This document shows, in pieces, positions 17,931-18,753 of a stretch of 18,753 nt of DNA (within the stretch, counting starts at the first letter, position 1; the number at the start of each line of letters is the position of its first letter). This DNA is from Parcubacteria group bacterium GW2011_GWA2_45_30 (GTDB taxonomy: Bacteria > Patescibacteriota > Minisyncoccia > Sungbacterales > HO2-52-23), in NCBI GenBank assembly GCA_001001625.1, contig LCKU01000013.1, positions 1 through 18,753 of the forward strand. Reading direction: 5' to 3'. The translations under genes were made by a program, and so were the position numbers. The notes below the pieces were generated by a model, which was not told the origin of the DNA, did no database searches, and saw only the letters and a program-made list of their open reading frames with translations.

Positions 17931-18753
17931 AAAGAAAAATTATTTCAAAAAAACTTTGGAAATTACGGCCCAGAACCCTTGAGATTCACGGCGGAGGCGA
18001 TTTTAGCGATCATGAATTGCGGCCAGTGGTGGATCGCGTTACCGCCTATCCTTTGGGTTCGTTTGAGCGCGCCAAGCGTCTTTTTGCCGGAGAGGAAAGA
18101 GGGTTTATTTATACTCGTATCAACAATCGTACAGTGGATCGGCTTGAGAAGCGTGTTGCGGCCCTTGAAGGGGCGGAGGCGGGTCTTGCGACTTCATCTG
18201 GAATGTCCGCGATTCTTATGATCTCTGTTCATCTTGCACATAGCGGCGGGCATATAGTTTCTTCTAACAGGCTTTATGGCGGCGTTCTTCATTTATTCCG
18301 TGAATTGTTACCTAAACTTGGCATTTCAGTAACATTCGTAGAAAATCCGTATGATCTTGGCGAGTGGGAGCGTGCCATTCGGCCTAATACTAAATTTCTT
18401 GCACTTGAAAATCCATCAAATCCTCTTATTGATCTTTTTGATCCAAAACCTTTAGTGCGACTCGCACATTCACATGGAACCAAATTAGTTGTGGATAATA
18501 CTCTTGCAACTCCGGTTCTCATGCAGCCCCTAAAATTTGGTGTAGATATTGTGTGGCACTCGCTCTCAAAATACTTTGGCGATGGTGAGGTGATTGGCGG
18601 ATGCATCCTCGGGAAGAAACAACTGATCGACGATTTACGTTTTGGCTGGTTTAGAACTTTGGGACCCTGCATGTCGCCGGACAATGCTGCGATTTTTTTA
18701 TCTCACTCCGAATCGCTTTTTGGACGGATGGCGGAACACTCAAAAAATACCCT
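17927..18753 (+). CDS. Cys/Met-metabolism PLP-dependent enzyme, N-terminal part
   Basis: 275 codons are present and the gene runs off the right edge. Family marks: YTRINNRTVDRLEKRVAALE (62-81) with the Tyr/Arg phosphate-binding pair, GAEAGLATSSGMSAI (82-96), FLALENPSNPLIDLFDP, KLVVDNTLATPVLMQPLKFG and HSLSKYFGDGEVIGGCILG, in which the Lys of SLSKY should hold the cofactor. This is the cystathionine gamma-synthase / O-acetylhomoserine sulfhydrylase / methionine gamma-lyase superfamily. Usual length is about 380-430 aa, so roughly two thirds is visible. GDGE replaces the more common GHSD or GHGD after the Lys-Tyr. Which reaction it performs cannot be decided from this part. It starts within the stop of the histidine phosphatase (ATGA). 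Confidence 0.9.
   Translation, partial: MKRKIISKKLWKLRPRTLEIHGGGDFSDHELRPVVDRVTAYPLGSFERAKRLFAGEERGFIYTRINNRTVDRLEKRVAALEGAEAGLATSSGMSAILMISVHLAHSGGHIVSSNRLYGGVLHLFRELLPKLGISVTFVENPYDLGEWERAIRPNTKFLALENPSNPLIDLFDPKPLVRLAHSHGTKLVVDNTLATPVLMQPLKFGVDIVWHSLSKYFGDGEVIGGCILGKKQLIDDLRFGWFRTLGPCMSPDNAAIFLSHSESLFGRMAEHSKNT

Overview
The window reads like a piece of a small-genome bacterium of the Candidate Phyla Radiation (Patescibacteria, probably Parcubacteria-like). This is inferred from gene content and protein size. ATP synthase delta (136 aa), epsilon (78 aa) and TruB (214 aa) are all reduced. A DUF5674-like protein and a multi-CxxC zinc-ribbon protein of a type I associate with these genomes are present. 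Many genes lack a Shine-Dalgarno sequence. All credible genes lie on the + strand. No rRNA, tRNA or CRISPR array was seen.

Layout. 1-8996: an F1Fo ATP synthase operon in canonical order (atpB tail, atpE, atpF, atpH, atpA, atpG, atpD, atpC), interrupted between atpH and atpA by about 3.1 kb of accessory genes. The insert holds a PIN-domain toxin with a small upstream partner, a zinc-ribbon gene split in two near an A5 tract, a degenerate second tail of that family, and a RelB/RelE-type pair whose toxin stop overlaps the atpA start (ATGA). 8993-9754: a protein with the beta-carbonic-anhydrase signature (CxDxR plus HxxC), overlapping the end of atpC and closing the operon before an intrinsic terminator. 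9811-10047: a short stretch with its own terminator, holding a doubtful 57-codon ORF or a small RNA. 10069-12605: apt, an anchored protein of unknown function, a prmC-like gene behind a possible leader peptide and hairpin, and an MgtC/SapB-type membrane protein. 12769-15858: an MTH1-like Nudix domain fused to a tRNA-binding OB domain, a SpoU-type RNA methyltransferase, a PUA-less truB, a Nudix gene interrupted by in-frame TGA, a DUF5674 gene, and a coding-looking frame without a start codon. 15867-18753: a membrane-anchored beta-propeller of the sorbosone/PQQ sugar dehydrogenase type, a histidine phosphatase, and the N-terminal part of a Cys/Met-metabolism PLP enzyme that runs off the window.

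Two features recur. First, most spacers carry a different long inverted repeat, some perfect over 16-22 bp per arm, and smaller palindromes sit in frame inside genes. Second, several genes (apt, the MgtC-like gene, the DUF5674 gene and a 25-codon leader ORF) have an extended -10 promoter (TGN-TANNNT) ending 5-6 nt before the ATG, which predicts leaderless mRNAs.

The most unusual points are the two toxin-antitoxin modules inside the ATP synthase operon, the Nudix/tRNA-binding fusion, the alanine-rich c-subunit helix, the heptanucleotide tandem repeat inside atpG, and the possible leader/hairpin control of the release-factor methyltransferase.
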